Of a DNA stretch of 64,000 nucleotides, positions 37,668 through 51,348 are shown piece after piece. Both the position numbers and the translations under genes were made by a program. Under the pieces are notes generated by a model that saw only the letters and a list, made by a program, of their open reading frames with translations, made no database searches and was not told the origin of the DNA. Origin of the DNA: Gongronella butleri (Eukaryota > Mucoromycota > Mucoromycetes > Mucorales > Cunninghamellaceae). The DNA lies in contig JAIWZP010000051.1 of NCBI GenBank assembly GCA_025201375.1, positions 147,221-211,220 of the forward strand. The letters are read 5' to 3'. Positions within the stretch are counted from its first letter, which is position 1. Every line of letters begins with the position of its first letter.

Positions 37668-37955
37668 TTTTTTGCCATCTCGATAACGTCATCTTGAGCG
37701 CGACGTCTCGATCGCTCGATTGATCTCGCTCGCTCGATTGATCTCGATTGATCTCGATAAAAAAAGCTTGATTCTCGAAATATCTCGATTGATCTCGAAA
37801 CCACTTCACCCGAAGATCTTTTTATTCTCGATAAATCTCGATCTCGCTCGATCTCGATAGTTCTCGAGACCAATCGAGATCGAGATGTCACAGAAATTAT
37901 CAATCGAGATCGAGATAGGGTGATTCTCGTCTCGCTCGCTCGATAGTCATCCCTA

Positions 37956-37963
37956 ATCGATAC
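37956..37963. repeat. hAT target-site duplication, right (ATCGATAC)
   Basis: Exact copy of 32525-32532, directly after the terminal CATCCCTA. Confidence 0.92.
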
Positions 37964-38298
37964 GTATGATACGTATTTTGGTACTGCCTGGCTGTACGTA
38001 CGGTAGCAGACTGACCTTCTTTTTACTGTATTTATGTGTTTACGTACAGTATCGACCCGTTTTCCAGCAACTTTGCGAATTACAAGCTATCTGCCATGCG
38101 TGTCAACTCTTCCAAAGTTTCTCGTTAAAAGATGCTTATACTGTTGTATCCCAAGGCTCTGCAACCAATTTACAGTATTTAGGAGGAGGGCGTCACGTCA
38201 TCGATTTTATTACAGTACAAGATCACGGATTTTCCCTGGGGGCCAGTCGAAGATCTGAAAAATGCGAATTTTTCTGTAGGTTCTCAGAAACACACCAT
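37964..38298. other. Flank between hAT and peptidase gene
   Basis: Rich in TACAGTA-type motifs, with a further repeat A core at about 38215-38275 (TTTTCCCTGGGGGCCAGTCGA). No gene seen. Confidence 0.5.
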
Positions 38299-40298
<2,000 letters not shown>

Positions 40299-41150
40299 TT
40301 GATTGAAATGTACTCGCTTCTTGAGGAGGAATTGAATGCTTAACATTATATAGTCTGACGGTGTCATCTCTGTGACACTGAGTAATAAATATGCCTCGTG
40401 GCGCGGATGGCACAAAGAGACCAATAAATCCGTAAAGACGGGCTCCGACGAGAATCTTGGCGACCGAGGCCCAACACTCTGGCCGCATCATGTCGGAGCG
40501 TTGTGATCTGCGTTCATTACGGCGAGTGACACGGAAAAGTCATTGGCGGCGCCAACACTGCTCGCTGTGTTCGACCAAACAACTTTTCCAAAACGATGCG
40601 AGTACTTACTACACTCTTTACTGGAAGCAAATAAGTCTTTGGTAGGAAACAAGTGCACGTGACGGCGCGAAAAAAAATTCGTATTGTACTATAAATACAT
40701 CCATTCTTGTGGAACATGAATCCATCGAAAGGTAAGAACGGATTTCTCGTTTTACACTGACAAAATACCTGCCTTGGCATCTTTGAATTCGTTTCCCGGC
40801 GTCTCATTGCCAAGAGCGTTTAGAGAACACGTCTTGGCATTTTTTCCTTGCATAATGAACACATCTAACTACTCGTCCTCCTTCTATTTCTTTCCTGCAA
40901 TTGCACTGAAAATATACAATAACGTTCAATTCATGAGTTGCAGGCTTCTAAACATAGCCTTCCGGTCACGCGGACAAAACGCGATCACGTCGCGTCTGCA
41001 TTGCGCGTTTTATTGAGATCACGTGTATCCAAAACACGTACGGTCGTTCCCTTGCGAGTGACGCGCTTTTGGGTGAATTTTGTTCGTTTGTCGTCGAATT
41101 GTCCTTTGGTCAAAAACAGCGTGTTTTGCACGACAAAATGGCATTCTCCA
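40299..41150. other. Upstream region of the peptidase gene
   Basis: Promoter and further flank, with TATATAG near 40347 about 50 bases before the ATG. No gene recognised in the rest. Confidence 0.45.
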
Positions 41151-41640
41151 AGCCCAAGCTAGGGTACTGCAAGTCATCCCATTAGATGTTTTGCCCCCGT
41201 GTTTATTAGGAAATCTGGAAAAAAAACCACAGGTCGACTAGGCCGTAGTCGAGCAAATAGCGATTAAAGTTTTTGTTGAAAAAGTGGATTTTCTCTGCGA
41301 GTTTTGGCCACCCATCGATGAAACTGGGCTCATTCGATATAGATTCAACAGGTGCTTTCGACATGCTAAAGGCGCCATGTGTCGTCCTATCGGTTGCTGA
41401 GAACATCGAGTTTAAAAATTTTGAAGTGGTTCGAACGGCTTTCACAAGCGTACAAAGGTCACGCATCGGGCAAACAGACATTCTGGAAATGACGTCCGAG
41501 CGTGTCTGATTCGAACAATGCAATTTTCATTGCGATAAAAGAAGAATTTGACCAAGAAATTGTTATAATTGTGAAAATGTCGATATTTTGGATTCATCTG
41601 CACAACTATTTAACGTGGCCTCTGGTTTTCAGTGCCATGT
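41150..41640 (-). repeat. Dispersed repeat family B, copy 3 (keeps the empty foldback site)
   Basis: Matches 18955-19345 and then, without interruption, the sequence right of foldback element 1 (ATGTCGATATTTTGGATTCA). The minus-strand frame 41523-41206 retains the longest piece of the family B protein (MRDLCTLVKAVRTTSKFLNS, SFIDGWPKLAEKIHFFNKN). Confidence 0.75.
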
Positions 41641-42464
41641 TGAAAAAAGATGCGACGAAATGGCCTAATGTCAGACGTCCTGGAGGCCATCCAACCATGG
41701 TTTGTAGTGTTAAAGACCGGATATATGATCCGGATTTTTTTTTTGGGCTTCCACTACTACCGTCTGATTGATCTCCAGATTTAAGATTTTTTTTTTGAAA
41801 CGCGACGCGCCAAAATAGTCTAGTAGCAAAGCTTTGGACGGATGGAGGCAATCAAATCCAGTTGATCTTCAGTTTTTATTTTGTTTCTGAGAAAAAAAGG
41901 ACCAAAACGTTCAAGTGGTAGGCATTAGTGGTGAACTGACCATTTTCAGGCAAAATTGAGCCTTAAAATTGTTGCCCAAAAGTTTGGAAGACGTGTACAA
42001 TAAAATCATGGGTCGATTGGGCGGAGAGATCTGCTTGACAAGCAACAAGTCACTTGGTGACGACACCTTTTCAATGTGACCGCAGCTCGTGCTACACAAG
42101 ATGTGTGGCGGCATAAATGAATCGCCCTGAGGATCATGTGCAGCGATGGGGATGGGGTGAGGTTGTACAGGTTAGACCAAAAGGGGAAAGAATCAGGGAT
42201 TGATGATGAAATGCAAATAGTTTTTTATTGTACGAATCAAAGAGGTGCGCGACGCCTGCAAGATTGCAAGACGGAACAGGTAAAGAGAGGGCAAATACTG
42301 CAATTCGGTGTGGCGCGATGGGAATCAAGAATACTGTACTGTACAGTACAAGAACAGAAAGAATGCGAGAGAAGCATAGAATACAATGGGGATTGGGGCA
42401 GAGGGTAAAAAAAAAAAAGATGGAGGGAGCCAAAGCAGGTGATCATCCATGGCATCCCAACATT
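41640..42464. other. Gene-poor stretch downstream of DGAT2
   Basis: Contains an unrecognised 67-residue minus-strand frame (41911-42114), an ACTGTACTGTACAGTACA palindrome at about 42332-42350, and the 3' flank of the acyltransferase gene. Nothing identifiable. Confidence 0.4.
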
Positions 42465-44059
42465 TTAGGCGACCAAGCATAGATCTTTGATGCGATCCTT
42501 GGCGTAAACGTCCTTGTACTTGTCGTAAATGGACTGCAGCTCATCAATGTACGCGGCTTGCACCTCAACGAGCTGCTCATGAGTCGGCTCGGCGCCGGGT
42601 TCGAGTTTAGGGACGTCGATCGGGCGACCCACTATTATAAAAGAAGAAAAAACAGCGTGATCAGCCACCTGCTCTCCATTGTTCTTCTGCTCAATTGCTT
42701 TTTCTGCTTACCCACGGTGACAATGGGGTGGCGGAAGGGAATGATCCCCACGTCATCTACAAAAACAAAAAAAAAAAAAAAACAGGATCAGCAAGAGGGG
42801 TCAGGCCAACTCGGTTGTGTTGCCGTCTTACAATTGAAAATGCCACGCGCGTGGAAAAGAGGCAGCGTGAATCCCGTGTAATTCTGCACCATCTTTTGGA
42901 ATTTCCAAATCATCGAGCCCTGATCATTGGCAACTTGTTCCTAGGGACACGAAAGTGTGTGAGTATTTGGTTTTTTTTTCTCCCACCCCATGCGCGCACG
43001 AATTTTCTCTCTTTTTTTTTTTGCATACGTAAATATCATTTTCGCCAAACGAGAAGCAGGGAACGAGGCAGGCTTGGTGCACGATGGCCAGGCGGATGAA
43101 GCCCAGGCGCTTTTTGAGCGTGAGATCCGCAATGCCGGGTCGCGCGCTCAGCGATTCGGACGCTCCGCCGACGACAATGACAATGGAGCGGCCAGGCCCC
43201 GACGACAGAATACTCTCGCACGACCTGCGCGACACGGCCGCAATGCCCATGGCCATGATCACGTCACGGTAAAACGGTAGCTTGAAGTTGGACACCAGCG
43301 TAAGCAGTGATGGCACAATCCCAGGGAACAATTCGCTAAAACCGGTAGCCTCCGTTGCAAAGTTGGCCACTGCGCCAAACGAAATGACACCATGAGGGTG
43401 GTAGCCAAGCACGTAATTCCTCGATGGGTCCAGATCGGCTTCCTGGAACGCGAGTTTTTTTTTTTAAAAAAAAGAAAAAAAGGAGCGTGAGTGGCGAAAA
43501 TGAGCTCATTATGCATGAAACCCCAGGCACTAAAAGCCAATTCCCCACCCTCCCTGTTCCCCTTCCCCCCCCCCTTTTTTTTTTTTTTTTTTACCTTGAT
43601 CAATTGCGCAGGGAAGTAGCCAGCAAAATATTTCCAGATGGTCCAATGTCGGACCCAATTGACGCGGCGTCCGCCGGTTTCGGGCGCCTTGTCGACATAT
43701 AAAAAGGCGAGATAAGCGAGCGCAACAGGCCACAGCGCGGGTATCAGGAACAAGTATGCGAACCAGGACAGGCAGATAAAGAGCAAGCTGATCCAAAAGA
43801 GCATAGCCGCCATTTGGAGACGTCGTTGGAAGGGAATATGCAAAGGTGCCCAGCGAACGTGGTGGGCGTCGTCTTCAATTGCTTCTTCGCGCAGCGGCGC
43901 CGCCTGCTTGGCGTTCGTGGCCGTCAAGGTGTCGCCGTCGGCGGCGTTGTCAGCCGTCTTGGCGTGCGCGTCGGTCGTTTCCTCCTCGGGGGGAGGCGAG
44001 GGAGGGTTTTGTAGCTTGTCGTTGTCCTCTGGTGGAGGTGTGGCTATCTCTGTTGACAT
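42465..44059 (-). CDS. DGA1: Diacylglycerol O-acyltransferase, DGAT2 family
   Basis: Catalyses the last step of triacylglycerol synthesis at the ER and lipid droplets. The start at 44059 (MSTEIATPPPEDND) leads into an acidic, Pro-rich cytosolic N-terminus of about 75 residues, then a membrane hairpin (MAAMLFWISLLFICLSWFAY and FLIPALWPVALAYLAFLYV). Conserved motifs follow in order: GYFPAQL (YFP loop), the catalytic GYHPHGVISFGA, IVVGGASESLSARPG, KKRLGFIRLAIVHQACLVPC with FGENDIY, and the C-terminal VGRPIDVPKLEPGAEPTHEQ. Five exons; length about 390 residues. All family landmarks are intact. Confidence 0.94.
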
Positions 44060-44378
44060 AATGCCGGAAAAAAAAAATAAAAAAGGGTAAGAAAAGAGCA
44101 GAAAAAAAAAAAAAAGAAAAACCCAGGCTAGAAATAGGTTTTGCATCGGAGGTGCCGAAAAAATGAATGAATCAAATGGATTCATCTTCACGTGGAGCGG
44201 CGGGCCGCTTGTGCCTGAATCCTGAAAAAGAAGCGTCTCGAGGGAAGCTTCCCTTTTTTGCCTTTCTTTCGTGCTTTGTAATTTCCAACCTGTCTTTTTG
44301 TATTCTCTCTTTTTTATTTTATTACTCTCTTTTGTATTTGTAACCTCTTCCGTGCGCTCTTAGAATAAGTGATATACC
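44060..44378. promoter_or_regulatory. Divergent promoter region, DGAT2 / alpha-beta hydrolase
   Basis: About 320 bases between two start codons on opposite strands. It is T-rich toward the hydrolase. The two lipid-related genes may share control elements; this is inference from layout only. Confidence 0.4.
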
Positions 44379-46310
44379 ATGCTCGCTGGTCTGAGCGCCG
44401 TTTCTTACTGTTTGTGGACGCTTTTGTGTCTCGTGCTCCACTTTGGCACCCTTTTCCCGCACCAATTTGCTACCCTCTTCGACCACCACAACCCCAAGAT
44501 CCGCGGTGTGCTTATAATTGCAGAGGTGCATGTCTCGTTCCGCTCGGAGCTTGCTCTTCACCTGCTTGTATTCAAGGTCTTGGTTGTCAAAGCGACGGAA
44601 ATGCTTGGTGGCTTTGGTACGACGTCAATTCAAGGCAGTCGGCGCCTCCGCCGCCCCTTAATTTTTGATGAGGGAGCACTGACGTATTATCCTTTTTTAG
44701 GCTACAATCTGGCATTGCTCATGTACTATTTTGTGGATCTTCCAAACATGTGTGTTTGTGCGTACTTTTTCTGGGAAATGCTGCAGGATCGCCAAATTGT
44801 CCAAGGTGCCATGCAATCCCTGGGTCTGCAAGAGCAACTCGTGAACTTTATGAGGTAACAGCACGCTTGGACCATGTCCAGTTCATAGGGAATCGCGTGA
44901 CTTATGCCCCTTTTCCCCCCTTTAGCCTTCCATGGTTGACGCGGATCTTCCTCAATCCCATCTGGCGACCTTCGCACATCATCAAATACCCGAATAGTAA
45001 GTTGCCATGGCCAATTGGGCAAAGAGGAGCGCGATTTGACGCGTCGTTTTTTTTTTTTTTTGTCTAGTCTGCTACGCGACACATGAGGAGGTCAAGGATG
45101 CCATTCGTGCGACGGGCGACCCCGCCGTGCAATACAAATTACGCCTCGACGTGTTCACGCCTGCGGCCAAGTCGGCCAAGCTCCGGCCCGTGCTTTTCCA
45201 CGTGCATGGTGGCGCGTGGGTCAAGGGGTAAACTGATTTTCAATTGTTTAGGCCATTTGTATGCTGACAATGCATTTCTTTGTTTTTCAGAACCAAGGAT
45301 ATTTTGTACCCTTATCAGAAGCTGCTGGTCACACAGGATGACTGGGTAAGTCGTGGGCGTGCATGAAATGGCGCACGCGTCGCGCAATGCATATTCACGT
45401 GCTTTTTTTGTGATTGTTTGCTAGGTCGTGGTCAATATTGCTTACCGACTGGCGCCGGAGAATCCTTACCCTGCTCACTTGTACGACGTCAAGCGCGCGC
45501 TGCGCTGGGTCAAGCAGTCCATCCATGCGTATGGTGGCGACAAGGATTTTATTGTGCTCGCAGGGTAAAATTGACAAAAAAAAAAAAAACCGCATCTCGC
45601 GTCTCAACCGCTCATTTTTTTTATTTTACTTTTTTTCTGTGCTCAGCGATTCTGCTGGAGGGCACCTGAGTGCCATGGCAGCGATGACGGCCAACGAAGC
45701 GCAATGGCAGCCAGGTTTTGAGGATGTGGACACGAGTGTGCGCGGCGTGATCAGCCTGAACGGCGCGCTAGACATTCAGGGTGATGACCTGCGCCGCAAT
45801 TTCTTTATGCATCGCGTCATGAACCAAAAATCCGTTGATCAAAGCTTCCTGGACGCGCATTCGCCGCAGCACCGCATCCTCACACAGGGTGCAAAGGACA
45901 ACAACTTGGTCCCCTATCTTTGTTTTGCCGGCCAGCGCGACGCCCTTGTCGATGTCTCTGTCGGCCATAATTTCAACGCGGCCATGAAGTCAGGCAAGAT
46001 GAATCTGCTTACCTCTTGTAAATGGGGCCATGACTCTTACTTTTTTTTTTTTCTTTTCTTCCATTTCTGCAGTGTCCGACACTTGTACATTGGTTGTGTT
46101 ACCTGTAAGCAATGAGCTCATTTCATTGGGGATGTCGATCGTGAATTGGTGGATGCCATGCTGACCACACTTTCTCCCTTTTCTCCCTTTTTTTTTTAGA
46201 CATCACACCATATCTGGTATATTTTGTGGTCGCCGCGTTCTTTTTATTGTTCACAAATGATCCAAGCCTGGTGTCGGCAACTGTATCGCCCGTACAGCAA
46301 GGCTCAATAA
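44379..46310 (+). CDS. Membrane-anchored alpha/beta hydrolase (HSL/carboxylesterase-like)
   Basis: Starts MLAGLSAVSYCLWTLLCLVL, a likely membrane anchor, with a second hydrophobic segment (YNLALLMYYFVDLPNM). The catalytic domain has the oxyanion motif HVHGGAWVKG, the helix after YRLAPENPYPAHLYDVKRAL, and the nucleophile elbow GDSAGGHL, whose Gly and Asp codons lie on either side of an intron. The Asp is in CFAGQRDALVDVS. Splicing two small 3' exons gives LPTSHHIWYILWSPRSFYCS with the catalytic His, and a TAA at 46308-46310. About nine exons. HGGxW and GDSAGG place it with hormone-sensitive-lipase-type esterases. The substrate is unknown, possibly acylglycerols or sterol/prenyl esters. Confidence 0.86.
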
Positions 46311-46796
46311 AGGATTCAAACATGATCTTTTTTTAAAAGCACGAATGAGAGGATGTGCACAAAAATAGGGCCTCCGACGGCTTGCACGTTGACAAATTAT
46401 AAAAATAGGATGGAGACTCCCTTTTTTGGGTCTTTTGCAGGGGCCAAAAATGACCTGATCCCTGAGCTCCAACAGGTAATTTACTGCTTTTGATGATTTT
46501 GCATCGCCAATTGTTTGCGGAGAGAGGCGAGACCGGGCTGTTGTACCTTTTTTTCGTTCCTTGGGGCGCGGAGGAAGAGGGGGGGGGGAAAGCGAAAGCG
46601 ACCCAGCAGGGAGGGACATGCTTAATTTGCTGAGGCGCCTCCCTGTTTGCCTTTCGCACGTTCTCATTTGCTATTTTCCTCGCTTCCCTCTTTACCGCCT
46701 TTAAATTTGTCAATCCTTTTTTTATTCTCTTTGTCTTTTTTTTTTCTCTCTTTTCTTCTTTTCCTTGATTTTCTTCCCCCTCGACTCCAACAAAAG
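46311..46796. other. Intergenic, hydrolase to deacetylase
   Basis: 3' flank and the CT-rich promoter/5' leader of the deacetylase gene (46690-46790 is almost entirely pyrimidine). No gene seen. Confidence 0.5.
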
Positions 46797-49229
46797 ATGA
46801 AGGTTTTTACCATTACATCCGCCGTCACGGTGCTTAGCACGTTGCTCATGGGCGTGATTGCCCAGGAAGGCGGCCAGCCCGGTGGCACGCAGACCGGTCC
46901 CTCGACGTATTCGTGTGATCCTAATACGTGCAAGCTGCCAAGCTGTCTTTGCGCGTCACAATCGCCTCCCGGCGGCCTCAAGCCTGCCGACACGCCTCAA
47001 TTCGTCGTCATCACCTTTGACGACTCTGTCCAGGGCACCCTCTTGCAGACTGCCAAGGACATGCTCAACGTCAAGTAAGAATTGACAACCTCCCTGCCCT
47101 CCCCAAAAAAAAGCCTTTTTGCTCCTCTTGCCTCCCTTGTTCCCTTTTGTGTCCCCGCCCTCCTTGATTGTAAAACACCCACTCACAACACGCGCTGTGT
47201 TTTCTCTTCTGTAGGAATCCCAATGGCTGTCCCGCCAAGGTAAAGCAAAAAAGCAAAAAAAAAGGGCCATCCTTGAGATGCATCAGACGACGGCCCGTCC
47301 CACATGCAAGGAATAATTACGTGCGAGTGCCTCATCTCTCTTTCTCATTTAGGGTTCATGGTACACAAACAAAAAAAAAAAGAACCTGCACAAAAAAAAA
47401 AAAATGACAGGCCCCCCCAAAGTGGTCAAGAGTTGCCCAAAAATAATCTCATTCGTCTTGCTTTTTTAGGTACGTGTCGATGGAATACACCGACTTTTCG
47501 CTTGTCCAGCAGTGGTACGCCAACGGCAATGAAGTCGCCGAGTAAGTAACCTCCATCCCGCCGTCCCGCGCCCTCAAAATTCGAAACAATGACGAAAAAA
47601 GCTCAATGTCTCACTCTTTTCTTTGTTTCATTGTGTGTTAATTAGCCATACTTTCACCCATGTGGGCGATCCCTCGTCGCAGTAAGTCGATTTTCTGCAA
47701 AAAAAAAAGTCTGCACGTCGCCCCACGACCCCGTGATGATCCATACACAGGGGGGCGTGCATGAAGGTTTGCTTGTTTTATGCTGATTTGTTTTTTGTTT
47801 TCCTCCTTCAGGGAAATTCTTGCCGCCAAGCAGATGCTGCATGACTATGCCGGTGTGCCCTATGGCAAGCTCAAGGGTTTCCGCGCTCCTTTCTGTAAGC
47901 AGAAAATGCCGCAATTGCTATGTTTCTTGTGTTAATGACCCAATTTTCTAGTGAACTACACCGCCAACACGCTCAAGAACATTGCTGCGCAAGGCTTCCA
48001 GTACGATACGTCGTCGACGGCCACCATCGATGATTGCTACTGGTAAGACAGCGTGCAATTGGCTCAAAAAAGTGTCGTTTCTTACCATTTTCCTGCCATT
48101 TTAGGCCTTACACTCTTGATAATGGTATGGCCAACGACTGCTGGACCGGCATTTGTGCCGCTGGCCAAGTCAAGTTGCCTGGCGTCTGGGAGGTGCCCAT
48201 GTATGCCGTCATGGACAATGCCAACACGCCTCAATTGATGGATGTGTACCTTGCCGGCTCCGTCCAGGACGTCACCACCTGGTCCCAGAACAACTTCCAA
48301 CGCCACTACACTGGCAACAAGCAGCCTTTCGGCATCTACGTCCACCCTAGTAAGCATGGCGACACCAAGCCAAAAAAAAAAAAGAAACAGTGACTCATCC
48401 GCTTTTTTTTATTCCAGCTCACTTGACCAACTACCCCGGTATGCCTGATGTTTCCAGCTTGAAGAATGGTGTCGTCAGCTTCATCCAATCGCTCGCGGGC
48501 AAGCCCGATGTCTGGTTCGTCACCAACCAACAGCTGCTCCAATGGGTAAAAAAAAAAAGAAAAAAAAAGAACGCGTCTTGAGCGCGTCGACTCACCTTTG
48601 CCTGTCATTCTAGATGCAAAACCCTGTGCCCAACAGCCAATTGGCCAGCCAGCCGTATATGCAATGCAACCTTCCCAACACTGGCAAGGAGATTTGCAAT
48701 GGTTTGCAAAACATGACCGTGACTTCCGACGGCCTTGTGCAAAGCTCGCTCGTCCAAAACTGCAATTTCAACACCACCAACTGGCACACTTGCTTCAATT
48801 GCCCCAGCACCTCTCCCTCGCTCGAAACCCCTGTCCCCGCCGCCGCCGTCCAGACCACTGACCCCAACTACCGCAAGCCTGTCCCTGACAACTGCGATAG
48901 CATCTGGTGGGATCCTGGTAAGTTTTTTTTTTTAAAAAAAATCGCGTTTTTTTTCGAGGCGACGCGTCGCGTTTTTCTTTTTTTTTGACGCGTTCGATTG
49001 GCTCACTATCTTTTTTCTTCCTTTTTTCTCTTTAGTTGCCGGCCAATGCTTGTGCACCAACTCGTCGTGCGCTTACACTGACACTGCTGCGCCCACGAAC
49101 AACAGCAATGGCAGCGGCACCAGCCCCAACGGCAGCGGCTCTAGCAAATCGGCTGCGGCCTTGACCAAGCCCATGCTCGGTGGCGCCGCTACCTTGGCTC
49201 TTGCCGCCATTGCTTCGCTCTTTTTGTAA
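46797..49229 (+). CDS. GPI-anchored polysaccharide (chitin) deacetylase-like protein
   Basis: Carbohydrate esterase family 4 (NodB) protein of the cell surface. It has a signal peptide (MKVFTITSAVTVLSTLLMGV). Small exons carry the metal- and catalysis-related motifs: motif 1 FVVITFDDSVQG (DD), motif 2 HTFTHVGD (H-x3-H), motif 3 KGFRAPF (R-x-P), then DDCYWPYTLDNG and PFGIYVHPTHL. The C-terminus is rich in Cys, then Ser/Gly/Asn, and ends in a hydrophobic tail (LGGAATLALAAIASLFL) as required for a GPI anchor. About ten exons give roughly 460 residues. CE4 motifs are complete. Chitin or chitosan remodelling in the wall is inferred from the family. Confidence 0.91.
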
Positions 49230-49608
49230 ACAGCCCAATGCATCCCATCTATTCGACATCTTTTGTTGTTCGCTTCTTTTTGTCTTTTTTTGCCATTTCG
49301 TTTTTTTAAACATGTAGAGTTGAGCATTGCCTCTGTTTACCCCCCTTTTCACCACCAACCCCTCATGCAAATGACCAATTAAATTAATAAGTTCGTACTT
49401 TAAAAAAAAAACGCGACGTGGGCGAATTTTTATTTGATCACACTCTTTACAGGCATTGGAGAGTATGAAACGTGAAAAAGACACAATGACAAAGAGAGAG
49501 AACTATACACAGAGAGCGGGGGAAAAAGGGGGGAATGGTTGGAAAGTGGGAGAGGCGAAAATTGATCAAAATTGAAACGAGAACAATGACAAATTGCGAG
49601 TTGGGTGT
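49230..49608. other. Convergent 3' region, deacetylase / UFD1
   Basis: The 3' flanks of two convergent genes. AATTAAATTAATAA near 49377 may act as an A/T-rich 3'-end signal. No gene. Confidence 0.5.
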
Positions 49609-51348
49609 CTAAGATTTGGCCTTTGTGGTGCGCAGCGACTTGCCTGCGCCACCAAAGGACTTTTCCTTGTCCTTTTCCGTGTCATCCGCTGATTTGGGCG
49701 GGATCACCTGGTACCCAAAGTACAGCTGGCCAAACGGCAGGTTCAGCGGGCCGTCGTCCTCTGGATCAAACGTCACCGACGGGTCCAATGCAGCGGCATC
49801 CGCTCTATTGCCCTGTGGCGTGCTCGTGCTGCTGCTGCTGCTGCCATTGGCCTTGGCCACACTGCATGAGGGGGGGAAAAAGTCAGCATTCCCCAAAAAT
49901 CACGACGCGACGCGCTTTTTTCTTTTAAAATCGCGTATTTCACGCTGAAATCACTTACTCCTTGCCCTTGTTGCCCCTCAATGACTGGCCAGCACCCTGG
50001 AACGACGACGTCGGCTTGGTGGAAGTGGCCTCCAGGTGCTCCATGGGCATCTTGCTCTTCTAGAAACAAGGAAAAAAATGGAAATGGACAAAATGAACAC
50101 TCTTGCCTTTTTGCCCAGAGATCCTCCTTTTTTTTTCGTACAATCGTGGACTTGGGTATGGACGCCGTAGGCTCGGTGTAGCCGACTGGCGGCGCAAAGT
50201 CGACCTCGAGATCGGTTTCAACAATGGAAATGCCGCCATGTTCCTCAAAGTGCGGCTTGACGTCCAAAACCTTGATTTCGTAGATCTTATTGTTGTAATT
50301 GATCTCAATCACATCACCAAGCGTCAGTGTGGAGAAATTGCGCAGCGCGTTCTCGAGCCTGTCATGCAAAACAAAAAAAAAAGTCAGATTTTAGCTCAAC
50401 CTTGCATCCAATGGTCCAATTTGCCCCCAATTGGTCCTCAATGGCTCGCAATCGTATGCCTCTCACGCCTAGATGCCCATCTCGCCCAGAAACCACGTAC
50501 ACCGCTTTGGGGTCGCTGATATCCAGAAAATTCGTCGATTGCGGCTGAATGCGGACAAAAGAACCAAGTGCGAGCGTGGTGTTTTTGATCTCAAGCAGCT
50601 GGCCAGGCTCCAAGCCGAGTGTGCGCATCATCTTGGAAGAAGAAAAAAGAGAATGGGATGAGCCGAGCCCAATGGCCACTTGTTTGTCTCCAATTGGCTT
50701 TACCCACTGCGGCAAGTATGCGCGGCCTTCCTCGGCGACGAATTCCAAAACACCAGCGTGCGTGTGGCGTGCCTGAGACGCATTGATCAGACGAAACAAC
50801 ATGGGATACGAAATGTTCATATGTGCTGCGATCAGATGATGGCAAAAAAAAAAAAAATCGAAAAAGGAGGAAAATGAGTCGTTGCTCGGCTGACACCTAT
50901 AACTGGTCACGACGTACAGAGCTTCTCCAAAGCAGATTGGGGCAAAAAGACTATCATTAAACAAGGGTGTCAGCGCTGCGCATAAAAAAAAAAAGCAATT
51001 TGGCTGCAAAAGATGCGAATGAGTGCATTTTCATACTCTTTCCACTATAATTGTTGTTATCTCGCTCGTCGCCATTGGGCATCATCGCGACCGGATAGCA
51101 GCGATAAAACTCGGCAAACTCATTGTTGGGGTTGACCATAGGCGGAAACCCGGCACGACTCGTGTAAAAGCTGGCGGCGGCGAAGGGATCTTCGTCATCA
51201 AAACCGTTGAACTAGAAAAGGAAGAAAAAAAGAACGAAAGGATCCCCTATGAATATAGGAAAAACGATCCGATAGCTTTGACCGAGAGCTGCGCAATAGG
51301 GGGGCGTGGCGTGTGCGCGTGAAAGGAAAAAAAAGCGTCACTTACCAT
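49609..51348 (-). CDS. UFD1: Ubiquitin fusion degradation protein 1
   Basis: Cofactor that with Npl4 recruits Cdc48/p97 to ubiquitinated ER and chromatin substrates. The first coding exon appears to be the ATG alone (51348-51346) followed by GTAAGTG; splicing to the next exon gives M-FNGFDDEDPFAAASFYTS. Further exons give FYRCYPVAMMPNGDERDNNN, a very short exon IFLPQSALEKL, NISYPMLFRLINASQARHTH, GVLEFVAEEGRAYLPQW, PQSTNFLDISDPKAV, LENALRNFSTLTLGDVIEIN and EVDFAPPVGYTEP, which cover the double-psi barrel UT3 domain. The C-terminal part contains GPLNLPFGQLYFGYQ, resembling the Cdc48/Npl4-binding region. About nine exons. Confidence 0.94.

Larger units (their letters stand above)
35640..37680. 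other. Passenger region inside the hAT element
   Basis: Extends from just upstream of the transposase start to the right subterminal repeats. It holds a TCGCTCGATT-type block (35855-35935), a decayed repeat A core (36120-36190), minus-strand exon-like pieces at 36470-36830 that I cannot identify, a promoter/polyadenylation-like stretch at 36900-37220, and a tRNA-like segment at 37592-37667. This is more non-coding DNA than a hAT element needs and suggests nested insertions or captured host sequence. Confidence 0.5.
32533..37955 (-). mobile_element. Complete hAT-superfamily DNA transposon, 5.4 kb
   Basis: Left end TAGGGTTGTCTATCGAG and right end (read inward) TAGGGATGACTATCGAG form 17-bp inverted repeats with two mismatches, flanked by the perfect 8-bp duplication ATCGATAC. 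Subterminal blocks at both ends (32545-32745 and 37680-37940) are packed with CTCGATTGATCTCGA-type repeats, the likely transposase-binding sites; a third such block lies inside at 35855-35935. The transposase runs leftward from 35627 to 32949. The 2.3 kb between its start and the right end is discussed separately. Confidence 0.93.

Noticed and set aside
41911..42114. Minus-strand ORF as a gene
   Set aside because: No start context, splice partners or recognisable family; left as unassigned.
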